From: Acidimicrobiaceae bacterium
Lineage (GTDB): Bacteria; Actinomycetota; Acidimicrobiia; Acidimicrobiales; RAAP-2
Length of the DNA: 64,000 nt
NCBI GenBank assembly: GCA_003132305.1
Contig: PKXJ01000035.1
Coordinates: 95,579 to 159,578 of the forward strand
Direction of reading: 5' to 3'
The position numbers and the translations under genes are program-made. Positions 1 through 8,401 of this stretch are shown here, one piece after another; within the stretch, counting starts at the first letter, position 1, and the number at the start of each line of letters is the position of its first letter. Under the pieces are notes generated by a model. The model did not search any database. It was not told the origin of the DNA and saw nothing but the letters and a program-made list of their open reading frames with translations.

Positions 1-1
1 C

Positions 2-235
2 GACAACAGCGCGTTCTACCGACCCTGGGGCTTCGATCCCACGACCATTGACGTGCCGGTCGCTCTCTTCTACGGCGGCGCCGATCTCATGGTGCCGCCC
101 TCGCACGGCGCCTGGCTTTCCGGTCATCTGCCCAGCGCGACGACGCACCACCATCCGCCCGATGGTCACCTGTCGATCTACGCGCGCCACTTCGACGAGG
201 TGCAGGCCGAACTCGCGTCGGCGTTCGAGTCGTAG
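2..235 (+). CDS. alpha/beta hydrolase, C-terminal fragment
   Basis: Open from the left edge, so only the last 77 residues are visible. The fragment has the typical C-terminal half of an alpha/beta-hydrolase fold: a beta strand ending in LFYGGADLMVP, where the Asp is the expected acid of the catalytic triad, and PDGHLS, where the His is the expected base. The nucleophile elbow lies outside the window, so substrate and subfamily cannot be given. The stop is 27 bases before the next gene on the same strand, so the two may be co-transcribed. Confidence 0.7.
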   Translation, partial: DNSAFYRPWGFDPTTIDVPVALFYGGADLMVPPSHGAWLSGHLPSATTHHHPPDGHLSIYARHFDEVQAELASAFES

Positions 236-262
236 AACCAATGGTTTCTAGAATCGGATGAC

Positions 263-1273
263 GTGACACGAATCGGCAATCTCTACGGCCCCGACGCCAC
301 GTTCCTCGGCGTGCCCGCCGCCGACCCCGACGACGAGGCCCAGTGGTCGAACGCGCGCGCGGTAATTATCGGCGCGCCCTTTGACGGAGGCACGTCGCAC
401 CGTCCGGGGTGTCGTTTTGGGCCCCAAGCCATTCGAACGACCGACTATCTGCCCCACGACGGGCAACGTCCCTCGCTCGCGTTGGGCGTCGATCCCTTGA
501 GGGACCTCGGCGTGGTGGATCTCGGCGACGTCATGATGCCCTCGGGCGACACGCAACGCTCGTTGGAACTACTCGAAGATCGCGTGAGCACCGTGGCGAA
601 CGCCGGCGTCATTCCGATCATCCTCGGGGGCGATCACACGATCGCGCTGCCCGACGTGACCGGCGTGGCGCGACACGTCGGATGGGGGCGGGTGTCGGTG
701 ATTCACTTCGACGCGCACGCCGACACCGGCCAGAGTCAGATGGGTTCGCTCTACGGTCACGGCACGCCCATGCGCCGGCTCATCGAGTCCGGCGCCTGTC
801 GCGGGGATCGCTTCTTACAGATTGGCCTTCGCGGCTACTGGCCCGAGCCCGAAACGCTGGACTGGATGGCCGAACAAGGTATGCGTTCCTATGAGATGGG
901 TGAGATCGTCGCGCGCGGCCTCGACGACGTCCTCGACGAGGCCCTCGACATCGCCATGACCGACTGTGACGCGGTCTTCATGTCGGTGGACGTCGACGTG
1001 GTCGATCCCGGGGCCGCCCCGGGAACGGGCACGCCGGAACCGGGCGGTCTCACCAGTCGTCAGCTCCTCGACGCCGTTCGCCGCGTCGCGATGAGTGTGC
1101 CGATTGGGGGCGTCGACGTCGTGGAGGTCGCGCCGCCCTACGACCACGCAGAGATCACGGCCTACCTCGGCAACCGCATTGTTCTTGAAGCGTTAGGCGG
1201 CGTCGCGTGGCGCCGGCGCGACGAGCGAGGCGAAACGAACCGTCACCCGAGCGATCCCTTGCTGGAGCGTTAG
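263..1273 (+). CDS. speB: agmatinase-family ureohydrolase
   Basis: 336-residue member of the arginase/agmatinase fold, which hydrolyses a guanidino compound to urea and an amine using two Mn ions. The metal-binding signatures are all present: GGDHT near residue 124, DAHAD near residue 149 and SVDVDVVDP near residue 240. The length is usual for bacterial agmatinases. Family members act on agmatine, guanidinobutyrate or other guanidino acids, and the sequence alone does not separate these, so the symbol is provisional. The GTG start follows a TAGAAT hexamer (249-254) by 8 bases. The stop overlaps the stop of the convergent decarboxylase gene by 4 bases. Confidence 0.85.
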   Translation: MTRIGNLYGPDATFLGVPAADPDDEAQWSNARAVIIGAPFDGGTSHRPGCRFGPQAIRTTDYLPHDGQRPSLALGVDPLRDLGVVDLGDVMMPSGDTQRSLELLEDRVSTVANAGVIPIILGGDHTIALPDVTGVARHVGWGRVSVIHFDAHADTGQSQMGSLYGHGTPMRRLIESGACRGDRFLQIGLRGYWPEPETLDWMAEQGMRSYEMGEIVARGLDDVLDEALDIAMTDCDAVFMSVDVDVVDPGAAPGTGTPEPGGLTSRQLLDAVRRVAMSVPIGGVDVVEVAPPYDHAEITAYLGNRIVLEALGGVAWRRRDERGETNRHPSDPLLER

Positions 1274-2640
1274 TCGCGCATCGATTCGAGAATCTCGCGC
1301 ACCATCGATTCCGTGGTGTTCGGATGCAAGAACGCCATGCGCCCCACTACCTCGCCCTCCCACTTCGTGGGCGTGACGAAGGCGATCTGGCGGCGCAACA
1401 GCCCTTCACTCCACTGGTGGTAGCGCTCGGCGCCCCAGCCCTTTCGACGAAAGAGCACGATGGAGAGGCTCGAGGGTCGAACCATCTCCACGTAACCGCT
1501 CTCGTTGATGAGTTCTTGGGTGCGTTGCGCGAGGTCGATGGCGCACTGCACGGCCGACTCGTACGCGGCGGAGCCGTTGGTGACGAGCGAGAACCAAAAG
1601 GGCAGACCCCGTGCGCGCCTCGACAGATGGATGCCGAAGTCCGACGGGTTCCACTCGTACTCGTCGTCGGATCCCTCGTGCAAGACGTCTAAGTAGCTCG
1701 CCTGTTGGGCGAGGACCTTTCTCGCCACCGTCGGGTTGCGGTAGATCAACGCGCAACAGTCCAGCGGCGCGAAGAGCCACTTGTGCGGGTCGACGATGAA
1801 GCTGTCGGCGTGGCGAATCCCTTCGAACAGGTGGCGATGCGTGGCCGAGAAGATCGCCGCGCCACCGTACGCGCCGTCGATGTGAAACCAGAGGTCGCTC
1901 TCGCGCGCGAAGCTGCCGAGTCCGTCGAGGTCGTCAACGATGCCCGCGTTGGTGGTGCCGGCCGTGGCGATGATGCCGATGATGTTTTCCGGGTGGGGAT
2001 CGGCCGCGATCGCCGCTTCCAAGGCGGCGCGGGTGAAGCGATGATCGTCGGTAGCGACGGTGAGTGTCGCCACGTCCAAGACGTGCAGGGCCTTACCAAT
2101 GCTCGAGTGTGCGTCTTCAGAGATGGCGAATCGAATGTCGCGGGGATTCAGGTCGAGATGTTTGGCCCGTCCGACGTCGCGCGCGACCGTCAGGCTCGAG
2201 AGGTTGCCAATCGAACCGCCCGACACGAACGCGCCACCCGAGCCCGCGGGCATGCCGGCGGTGTCGGCGATGAACGTGAGCGCTTGGTTTTCGGCGACGA
2301 CCACGCCGCTCGACTCGAGCCAACTGGTGCCGTTCAACCCCGAACAGGCAACGACCATGTCGAAGAGGAGTGAGTTCTTGGTCGGGGCGTTCGGGATGAA
2401 GGCCAAGAAGCCCGGCGAGTCAATGGAGACGACGGCGGGCGCGAGGGTGGTCTTAAAGAGTTCGAGCACGTCTTGGGCGTTTCGACCCTCGGGGCGGATG
2501 AGACCCGCCATCGATTCGGGCGGGGGGGCCATGAGGCTGCCGAAGTCCAGTGGCACCGGGTCCATGGCGAGCCGCTCGCGACAGTACTCAAAGACGGCGT
2601 CAGTGAGTTCAGGGTCGAACTCAAACATTTCGTGGCCCAT
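1270..2640 (-). CDS. PLP-dependent group II amino acid decarboxylase
   Basis: 456-residue protein of the aromatic-L-amino-acid/glutamate decarboxylase family (fold type I PLP enzymes). The Schiff-base lysine lies in VDPHKWLF near residue 285. The preceding HIDGAYGGAA segment carries the Asp that contacts the pyridine nitrogen. The N-terminal PGFLAFIPNAPT stretch is typical of AADC-like enzymes. These enzymes decarboxylate Tyr, Trp, DOPA, Phe or related amino acids, and the substrate cannot be read from sequence. An AGGGTGG ribosome site precedes the ATG. The neighbouring ureohydrolase and pheA suggest amine or aromatic metabolism, but there is no operon, as the genes are convergent or divergent. 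Confidence 0.85.
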   Translation of the reverse strand: MGHEMFEFDPELTDAVFEYCRERLAMDPVPLDFGSLMAPPPESMAGLIRPEGRNAQDVLELFKTTLAPAVVSIDSPGFLAFIPNAPTKNSLLFDMVVACSGLNGTSWLESSGVVVAENQALTFIADTAGMPAGSGGAFVSGGSIGNLSSLTVARDVGRAKHLDLNPRDIRFAISEDAHSSIGKALHVLDVATLTVATDDHRFTRAALEAAIAADPHPENIIGIIATAGTTNAGIVDDLDGLGSFARESDLWFHIDGAYGGAAIFSATHRHLFEGIRHADSFIVDPHKWLFAPLDCCALIYRNPTVARKVLAQQASYLDVLHEGSDDEYEWNPSDFGIHLSRRARGLPFWFSLVTNGSAAYESAVQCAIDLAQRTQELINESGYVEMVRPSSLSIVLFRRKGWGAERYHQWSEGLLRRQIAFVTPTKWEGEVVGRMAFLHPNTTESMVREILESMRD

Positions 2641-2710
2641 GGCCCACCCTTTCGATTTTGGTCCCTAGCCATCGTACGGCCTCAAACAATGTCCACAAAG
2701 TTGAGTCGAA

Positions 2711-2738
2711 TTGGACGTTTTGGGTGGCGAAGTAACAT
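2711..2738 (+). promoter_or_regulatory. pheA promoter (leaderless)
   Basis: TTGGAC (2711-2716) and TAACAT (2733-2738) are 16 bases apart. The -10 ends 6 bases before the ATG of pheA, so transcription should start at or next to the start codon. No Shine-Dalgarno sequence is visible. Confidence 0.6.
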
Positions 2739-2744
2739 CCCGAC

Positions 2745-3659
2745 ATGGAAAGCGCCCGCGTTGGCTATCTCGGACCCGAGGGCTCGTTTTCGCACGAGGC
2801 CGTCACCACCGTTGGAAACTCTGAGGCCGTCGCCTACTCGTCGCTCGAAGACCTGCTCGGCGCGGTGGCGGACGGGTCCATCGATCAGGGACTCGTCCCG
2901 TTAGAGAACGCGCTCGAAGGAACGGTATCGGCGACCATTGACGGGCTGGTCTTCAATCACGATCTCGTCATTCTCCAAGAGATCGTGCTGCCCATCCACC
3001 TGCACCTGCTGGCTCGTCCGGGCGTTGGTCTCGGCGACATCACGAGCGTGCGCAGCTACGTGCACGCCCTGGCCCAGGTACGCGACTTCCTTCACTCCAA
3101 GGGGCTTTCGAGCGCGCAGACGACCTCGACGTCGCAGGCCGCGCGCGACGTCGCCGAATCGAACGAGCCGTGGGCGGCCGTGGGATCGGCGCTGGCGGGC
3201 GAGCTGTTTGGACTCGACGTCGTGGCGGCGGACATTGAAGATCATCCCGACAACGCCACGCGCTTCGTGTTAGTCGGCCGCGATCACGTCGCGGCCCCCA
3301 CCGGCCACGACCGCACGACGATCGTCTGCTTCCAAGACGCCGACCGCCCCGGATCGCTGTACGCGATTCTCGGCCGCTTCGCCGCGCGCGATATCAACCT
3401 GACGAAACTCGAGAGCCGACCGACCAAGCGCGGCCTCGGCGACTACTGCTTCGTCATCGAGTTCGAAGGTCACGTGGCCGACGAGGTCGTCGCGGACTGT
3501 CTCACCGATCTTCAAGCGCACCTCGCGCGCGTGAAGTTCCTCGGTTCGTACGCCGTCACCGGCGAGGGCTCGAGTTCTCGGCGCGAAGAGGTGGGCGAGG
3601 CTCGCCAAGCCGCGGCCAAGTGGATGGAGGCCATCCGCGCCCGCGTTCGCCGGTCCTAG
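2745..3659 (+). CDS. pheA: prephenate dehydratase
   Basis: 304-residue monofunctional prephenate dehydratase, converting prephenate to phenylpyruvate in phenylalanine synthesis. The N-terminal catalytic lobe begins VGYLGPEGSFSHEA and has the conserved PLENALEGTV segment. The active-site Thr-Arg-Phe motif is in HPDNATRF near residue 170. A C-terminal ACT domain follows (about residues 187-265), with DRPGSLYAIL and LTKLESRPTKRG, the feedback Phe-binding region. There is no chorismate mutase domain. The gene is read from its own promoter, divergent from the decarboxylase gene. Confidence 0.95.
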   Translation: MESARVGYLGPEGSFSHEAVTTVGNSEAVAYSSLEDLLGAVADGSIDQGLVPLENALEGTVSATIDGLVFNHDLVILQEIVLPIHLHLLARPGVGLGDITSVRSYVHALAQVRDFLHSKGLSSAQTTSTSQAARDVAESNEPWAAVGSALAGELFGLDVVAADIEDHPDNATRFVLVGRDHVAAPTGHDRTTIVCFQDADRPGSLYAILGRFAARDINLTKLESRPTKRGLGDYCFVIEFEGHVADEVVADCLTDLQAHLARVKFLGSYAVTGEGSSSRREEVGEARQAAAKWMEAIRARVRRS

Positions 3660-3805
3660 CGTCCTCGGGGTCCCCGTTCACGTCGCCGTCACCATCGGGT
3701 GACGACGAAAAGTCCCCGGGCGTAGCGCCATCGAAGTGCTTAGGATTACGTTCACCGAGCAACGTCGCGTGCGACGAAGCAGCGAAGGAACCGAGGAGAA
3801 CGGGC

Positions 3806-4201
3806 GTGACCTACAACTTTGAAGTATCGGATCAGATCCCGGCGCCGCCCGATGAAATTTACGCGGCGTGGTTGTCTACAGAGGGACACTCCGCGATGAC
3901 GGGCGGCGAAGCCCACGTTGGTCCCTACGTCGGCGACGAATTTGACGCGTGGGACGGTTACATCCACGGAAAGACCCTCGAACTCGAGCCGACGAGCCGT
4001 ATCGTGCAGTCGTGGCGATCGGCTCAGTTCACTGATGAGCATGAAGACTCCCAGATCGAAGTCCGGCTCGAGGGCAACGACGAAGGAACCCTCGTCACGG
4101 TTCGTCACAGCGACGTTCCCGCGGATCAGCGGGGCTACGAAGAAGGCGGCTGGCAACAGAGTTACTTCACGCCGATGAAGGTGTACTTCGCAAGGGACTA
4201 A
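3806..4201 (+). CDS. SRPBCC/AHSA1-family protein
   Basis: 131 residues of the START-like SRPBCC fold, close to the Activator-of-Hsp90-ATPase-1 (AHSA1) group. It begins with a strand (YNFEVSDQIPAPPDEIYAAW), has a central GDEFDAWDGYIHG turn, and ends with a helix containing GGWQQSYFTPMKVYF, the usual last element of the family. The reading frame is open much further upstream, but GTG at 3806 is chosen because GAGGAG (3793-3798) sits 7 bases before it and the homologous part begins there. Such proteins bind small hydrophobic ligands; the ligand is unknown. It lies 146 bases after pheA. Confidence 0.8.
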   Translation: MTYNFEVSDQIPAPPDEIYAAWLSTEGHSAMTGGEAHVGPYVGDEFDAWDGYIHGKTLELEPTSRIVQSWRSAQFTDEHEDSQIEVRLEGNDEGTLVTVRHSDVPADQRGYEEGGWQQSYFTPMKVYFARD

Positions 4202-4238
4202 TCGGGGCCCCGCGTGCGTAGCGTGTCGTTCCCAACGC

Positions 4239-4388
4239 TGGATAACTATCGTCGAACTCTCGGTCGCCATGGCGGACTACATCGAGAACTCCTACAACCG
4301 TGAGCGTCGACGCAGCTCACTGAATTACCTGACGCCCAACGAGTTTGAAGACCTCCACTTAACCCAAAACCAGACCCAACTCTCATAA
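4239..4388 (+). pseudogene. IS3-family transposase (OrfB) C-terminal remnant
   Basis: Reading 4239-4388 gives about 49 residues matching the very end of an IS3-type DDE transposase: a Trp, then ELSVAMADYIENSYNRERRR, then SLNYLTPNEFE and a stop. The Y-I-E--YN-RRRHSSLGYLSP-E-F pattern is diagnostic of this family. The catalytic DDE core and OrfA are absent, and upstream codons in this frame do not continue the homology. This is therefore a decayed fragment. It ends 31 bases from the 3' end of the tRNA-Ser gene on the other strand, a common landing area for mobile DNA. Confidence 0.75.
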
Positions 4389-4419
4389 GCGGGGTCTAGC
4401 CAATGGGGTCAAGGACAAT

Positions 4420-4507
4420 TGGCGGAGGGAGTGGGATTTGAACCCACGGTGGGCAAGCCCACGCCGGTTTTCAAGACCGGTACATTCGTCCGCTCTGTCA
4501 TCCCTCC
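4420..4507 (-). tRNA. tRNA-Ser(UGA)
   Basis: Class II tRNA read on the minus strand. The acceptor 7-mer at 4501-4507 pairs with 4424-4430, the discriminator G is at 4423, and CCA is encoded (4422-4420). The anticodon loop is CUUGAAA with anticodon UGA (plus-strand tca at 4471-4473). The T arm contains GGGTTCAAATCCC, and the long variable arm is typical of serine tRNAs. It lies directly downstream of typA on the same strand. Confidence 0.95.
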
Positions 4508-4533
4508 GGGGACAACCTTAGTTGAACGGACCT

Positions 4534-6351
4534 CTACGCCTTCTTACGCAGACGATGCCGCGACGCCACGTCGAGCACGACCTTACGCAGTCGCACCGAC
4601 TTCGGCGTTACTTCGACGGCCTCGTCGTCGGCGATGAACTCCAGGGCCTGTTCGAGCGAGAAGATCGTCGGCGGCGCGATTTTCTCGGTGTTGTCGCTGC
4701 CCGAGGCGCGCATGTTCGTGAGTTTCTTCTCTTTGGTGGGATTGACGTTCATCTCATCGGAGCGCGCGTTCTCCCCAACGATCATGCCCTCGTAGACTTC
4801 AACGCCCGGTCCCACGAAGAGGACGCCTCGTTGTTCGAGGTCGAGAAGCGCGTTCGCCGTGGTGTCGCCACGACGATCGGCCACCAGCGTGCCCTTTTGG
4901 CGCAGGCGAATGTCCCCGTACCACGGGTCGTAACCGTCAAAGGTGGTGTGCATCATGCCCGAGCCGCGTGTTTCGGTCAGGAACTCGGTGCGAATCCCGA
5001 CCAGGCCGCGCGCGGGGATGCGCCACTCCATGCGTACCCAACCGGTGCCGTGGTTCACGAGGTCGAGCATCGTGCCCCGGCGCGTGGCGAGCAGCGTGTT
5101 GATGGGTCCGACGAACTCGTCGGGCGCGTCGATCGTGACGTGCTCCATGGGCTCGTGCAGTTTTTCCTTGATGATGCGCGTCACCACCTGGGGCTTACCT
5201 ACGGTAAGTTCGAAACCTTCGCGGCGCATCGTCTCGATTAAGACCGCCAGCTGGAGTTCGCCTCGACCTTGGACTTCCCAGGCGTCGGGACGATCGGTGG
5301 GCAGGACGCGCAACGCCACGTTGCCCACGAGTTCCTTGTCGAGACGGTCCTTCACCATGCGCGCCGTGAGCAGTTTGCCCTCGGTGCCCGCGAGCGGGGA
5401 CGTGTTGATGCCAATGGTCATCGAGAGGCTCGGCTCGTCCACGTGCAGGGGCTCTAGGGGCTCGGGGTTCTCGGCGTCGGCCAAGGTCTCACCGATGGTG
5501 ATGTCCTCGAAGCCCGCCACGGCGACGATGTCGCCCGGTCCCGCGCTCTGGGCGGGGATGCGCTCGAGCGCTTCGGTGATAAAGAGTTCGGTGACCTTGG
5601 CGTGCTCGACCGTTCCGTCGATGCGACACCACGCCACGCGCTGACCGCGCTCTAAGTAGCCGTTGATCACGCGACAGAGCGCGAGGCGTCCGAGGTAGGG
5701 CGACGCGTCGAGGTTGCACACGAGGGCCTGGAGTCCGTGGCCCTCTTCGTACTCGGGCGCGGGCACGAAGTCGGCGATGGTCTGAAAGAGCGGGGTGAGG
5801 TCGCTCGTCGGAACGTCAGGGTCGAGCGAGGCCCAGCCCTGTCGGGCGCTGGCGTAGAGGATGGGAAAGGAGATCTGGTGCTCGTCGGCGTCGAGGTCGA
5901 GAAAGAGATTCTCCACTTCCGCGACGACTTCGCTGACCCGCGCGTCGGGCCGGTCGACCTTGTTGATGACGAGCACGACGGGCAAGCGCTTCTCCAGGGT
6001 CTTTCGCAGCACGAACCGGGTCTGGGGCAGGGGGCCCTCGGCCGCGTCAACGAGGAGGATGACGGCGTCCACCATGGCGAGACCGCGCTCCACTTCGCCG
6101 CCAAAGTCGGCGTGACCGGGGGTGTCGATGATGTTGATCGTGAGGCCGTTCCACTTGACGGCGGTGTTCTTCGCGAGGATGGTGATGCCCTTTTCGCGCT
6201 CGAGATCGCCCGAGTCCATGACCCGATCGGTGATCTCCTCGTGGGCCGTGAAGGAGCCAGTTTGGCGGAGCATTTTGTCCACCAACGTGGTCTTTCCGTG
6301 GTCCACGTGAGCGATAATGGCAATGTTTCTAAGGGAAGTTCGTAGCGACAT
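4534..6351 (-). CDS. typA: translational GTPase TypA/BipA
   Basis: 605-residue ribosome-associated GTPase of the EF-G-like superfamily, implicated in ribosome assembly and stress adaptation. All G motifs are visible: AHVDHGKTT (G1), LEREKGITI (G2 region), DTPGH (G3), NKVD (G4) and a SARQG G5. Elongation-factor domains II, III and V follow, then the TypA-specific C-terminal domain ending in a Lys/Arg-rich tail. The length is normal. TAGCGT (plus 6361-6366) lies 9 bases before the ATG, so the leader would be only a few bases. The tRNA-Ser gene follows 26 bases downstream. Confidence 0.97.
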   Translation of the reverse strand: MSLRTSLRNIAIIAHVDHGKTTLVDKMLRQTGSFTAHEEITDRVMDSGDLEREKGITILAKNTAVKWNGLTINIIDTPGHADFGGEVERGLAMVDAVILLVDAAEGPLPQTRFVLRKTLEKRLPVVLVINKVDRPDARVSEVVAEVENLFLDLDADEHQISFPILYASARQGWASLDPDVPTSDLTPLFQTIADFVPAPEYEEGHGLQALVCNLDASPYLGRLALCRVINGYLERGQRVAWCRIDGTVEHAKVTELFITEALERIPAQSAGPGDIVAVAGFEDITIGETLADAENPEPLEPLHVDEPSLSMTIGINTSPLAGTEGKLLTARMVKDRLDKELVGNVALRVLPTDRPDAWEVQGRGELQLAVLIETMRREGFELTVGKPQVVTRIIKEKLHEPMEHVTIDAPDEFVGPINTLLATRRGTMLDLVNHGTGWVRMEWRIPARGLVGIRTEFLTETRGSGMMHTTFDGYDPWYGDIRLRQKGTLVADRRGDTTANALLDLEQRGVLFVGPGVEVYEGMIVGENARSDEMNVNPTKEKKLTNMRASGSDNTEKIAPPTIFSLEQALEFIADDEAVEVTPKSVRLRKVVLDVASRHRLRKKA

Positions 6352-6390
6352 GACTGAACCACGCTAGTAGGCGGGGCCCTTATCTAAAAC

Positions 6391-7197
6391 TCACGCCGCG
6401 CGCAGGAGCGTTCGACGCTGGCTGGCGACGGCCGTGCGCACGAGGTCACGCGCACCGCGGCGCAGATCCTCCATCGTGCCGTCCACGCTCAACACGACGC
6501 CCGCCTCGGGCCACAGACCGATAACGCGAGCGGCCGCGAGGCCCGTGGGCTCGGCCAACGCGTCAATCGTGAGATCGGCCCTCAGTCCCGGGCCGGCACT
6601 CTTTCCCGGCGCGCCGGCACGAACGCGCAACAAGATCCTCGATAGACCGCGAGGGATGATGAGGTCGCGACGTCCGCGCAGTGTCGTGCGCGCTCTCGCG
6701 ACGTCGTAGTACGCGTCACTCGTGGCGACCGACCACGGCGCCGCGATGCTCTCGGCCGCTTCGCCCAGTTGCGTGGTCCAGTTGGCCGCTTCGGCGCTCA
6801 CGAGACCGAGCACCGCGGGCGACGACTGGGCCAAGTAGGAGGCGAGTGAACCGGGTCGGGCGTAGCCCGAGGTGACGCGCAGCAGCTGATCGGTGAGTTC
6901 AATGTCGACCGCGTCGAAGCGCGTGAGCGTGGGATCGTTGATCGAGTGTCGTAGCGCGGCGTTTCCGACCACGCGCTTGGCGGTCGTGGGCGACCAGCGA
7001 AAGGCGTCAAAGGGTTGGCCGGCTCGTTCGACCATCCACGCGTCGAGGCGACGATGTTCGACGCTCGCCACGGCGCGAAAACGAGCGCTCAGTGAACGAC
7101 GGTGATCGTCCGTTAAGCACGGTGGATTCGTTGGCGCGTCGTCGATCAAGCGATTGAGGACGTTCCGCGAAAGGCGGCGGTGCGTCAATGTCGTCAC
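6391..7197 (-). CDS. protein of unknown function (second of a coupled pair)
   Basis: 268 residues, no signal peptide, Arg-rich and predicted soluble. I do not recognise the family. The N-terminal half is helical and contains the string DAFRWSPTTAKRVVG. The C-terminal part has GLRADLTIDAL, then RVIGLWPEAGVVLSVDGT and a long amphipathic helix. The GTG start overlaps the upstream gene's stop (GTGA), so the two proteins are translationally coupled and probably act together. No catalytic residues can be assigned with confidence. Confidence 0.7.
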   Translation of the reverse strand: MTTLTHRRLSRNVLNRLIDDAPTNPPCLTDDHRRSLSARFRAVASVEHRRLDAWMVERAGQPFDAFRWSPTTAKRVVGNAALRHSINDPTLTRFDAVDIELTDQLLRVTSGYARPGSLASYLAQSSPAVLGLVSAEAANWTTQLGEAAESIAAPWSVATSDAYYDVARARTTLRGRRDLIIPRGLSRILLRVRAGAPGKSAGPGLRADLTIDALAEPTGLAAARVIGLWPEAGVVLSVDGTMEDLRRGARDLVRTAVASQRRTLLRAA

Positions 7198-7991
7198 GCC
7201 GGCACTACCATGCGCGAAACGACCTCGAGCACGTCGGCGACGGACCTCGTGAGCAGTTCGTCGTCCACGTCGATACTCCAGAGCTCACCTGAGGCGGTCG
7301 AGAACATCGACGTGCGCAGGGGCGCGATGGAGGTGCGAAGCGTCTGGACGAGCGCGTGATAGCGCATGATTCGCTCGGCGCCTTCGCCCAGGGGCGACGT
7401 CGTCACGTCGAGCAGCGCCACCGAAGCGACGTCGCTCGTCGTGGTGCCGACCATCAGGTCGATGACGTCGCGCAACACCACGTTGCCCCCAGCCAGTCGT
7501 TGGTACGCCCGAAAGGAGGTCCGTGGGAGCCATCGATTCGAGAGGGGGCCGAGCGATCGCTTCAACGTAACCCCGTGCGCCGTGACGTCGGTGGCGAGTC
7601 GAGCTCTTTCGTCGTCGTCGAGCTGATCGACATAGTTCGTCATCTCGTTCGAGCCCACGTCGGCGCGCCAGGCGAGAAGAGCCTCGCCGTAGACGTCGCT
7701 GACGTCGAGTCCCACGCTCATGAGTCGAAGCGCCTCGTTGATGAGGATCCCGCGTACTTGAGCCAGGGTGGCGAGTGAGGGGTCATTCACGAAAGGCCCC
7801 GGGCGAAGTGACGAGGCCCGAAGGGTGAGTGGCGTTTCGAGCAGATCAGACCCGAGCAGTTCGAATAGTCCATCTTCGAGCAGCGCTCTCAGTCCCGCCG
7901 CGGCCGTGGCGTTGGCGAGTGGCCTCGTCGCGCGCTCGCCTCGCAGCACGTCCATCACGCTCACGGGCGATTCGTCAAGCAGTGAAGTCAT
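7194..7991 (-). CDS. protein of unknown function, possible PD-(D/E)XK-like fold
   Basis: 265 residues, no signal peptide or membrane segment, first gene of a coupled pair. The C-terminal third reads as strand-turn-strand (VLRDVIDLMVG, then SVALLDVTTSP), then a helix with RYHALVQTLRTS, then a strand (GELWSIDVDD). This order of Asp, Asp-x-Thr and helix resembles degenerate PD-(D/E)XK nuclease-like domains, but the catalytic lysine is not where expected, so this is only a hypothesis. Next upstream, on the other strand, is a tiny membrane-protein gene. Confidence 0.65.
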   Translation of the reverse strand: MTSLLDESPVSVMDVLRGERATRPLANATAAAGLRALLEDGLFELLGSDLLETPLTLRASSLRPGPFVNDPSLATLAQVRGILINEALRLMSVGLDVSDVYGEALLAWRADVGSNEMTNYVDQLDDDERARLATDVTAHGVTLKRSLGPLSNRWLPRTSFRAYQRLAGGNVVLRDVIDLMVGTTTSDVASVALLDVTTSPLGEGAERIMRYHALVQTLRTSIAPLRTSMFSTASGELWSIDVDDELLTRSVADVLEVVSRMVVPA

Positions 7992-8024
7992 AAGAAGAGT
8001 TTGGCGTCACCCTGTGACACGACC

Positions 8025-8030
8025 TAGCCT
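8025..8030 (+). promoter_or_regulatory. -10 hexamer of the small membrane protein gene
   Basis: TAGCCT ends 6 bases before GTG 8037, the same spacing as at other leaderless starts in the window. It supports expression of a gene too short for routine gene calling. Confidence 0.5.
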
Positions 8031-8036
8031 CGAAGC

Positions 8037-8159
8037 GTGTTCGTCGCCGTCTTTAGCGTCTTCGTCGTGGCGATCATCGTACTGTGCGTGTTTACACTGC
8101 GATGGGCCATCATCCGCGACCGCGAGCGGCGCGCCAAGGAGTCAACGAAAGAGACCTAG
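8037..8159 (+). CDS. small single-pass membrane protein (40 aa)
   Basis: A 40-residue reading frame starting at GTG. The first 24 residues form one hydrophobic helix (VAVFSVFVVAIIVLCVFTL), followed by a strongly charged cytoplasmic tail (RWAIIRDRERRAKESTKET), as expected from the positive-inside rule. It is supported by a TANNNT hexamer six bases upstream and by an exact fit between two genes: its stop overlaps the stop of the convergent coiled-coil gene by 4 bases. The function is unknown. It could be a chance ORF, but promoter spacing and topology argue against that. Confidence 0.6.
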   Translation: MFVAVFSVFVVAIIVLCVFTLRWAIIRDRERRAKESTKET

Positions 8160-8389
8160 TCCTTCAGTCGATCTTGGATTTCGTGCACGGTTCGATCGAG
8201 GTCGGCAATCGCGCGCTCGATCACCGAAAGTCGATCCTTTAGGGTCTCGTCCACTCGCTGATCGACGCGCTTGTCGACCTGGGTCGAGAGTCGCGCGTCG
8301 AGCGAGTCCACGATGGGCTGGGTGATCTGTTTGATGCGGCTCTTGAGGTCCGGAGATTTGTTGGTAGGGGATTCGCCGCTATCGCTCAT
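8156..8389 (-). CDS. small coiled-coil protein (77 aa)
   Basis: 77 residues, highly charged, with heptad spacing through about residues 28-75 (TQVDKRVDQRVDETLKDRL, then AIADLDRTVHEIQDRLKD). It has no membrane segment and no cysteine. It is probably a soluble oligomerising or scaffold protein; I do not recognise a named family. Its leaderless-type promoter overlaps the stop codon of the large secreted-protein gene upstream, and its stop overlaps that of the convergent small membrane protein. Confidence 0.75.
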   Translation of the reverse strand: MSDSGESPTNKSPDLKSRIKQITQPIVDSLDARLSTQVDKRVDQRVDETLKDRLSVIERAIADLDRTVHEIQDRLKD

Positions 8390-8395
8390 GAGTTA

Positions 8396-8401
8396 AGCCT
8401 A
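8396..8401 (-). promoter_or_regulatory. -10 hexamer of the coiled-coil gene
   Basis: TAGGCT (minus strand) ends 6 bases before the ATG at 8389. It overlaps the stop codon of the gene at 8399-10549, so the short gene can be transcribed independently. Confidence 0.5.

Noticed and set aside
4522..6345. Several plus-strand frames opposite typA
   Set aside because: typA is unmistakable over the whole stretch; the opposite frames have shadow composition.
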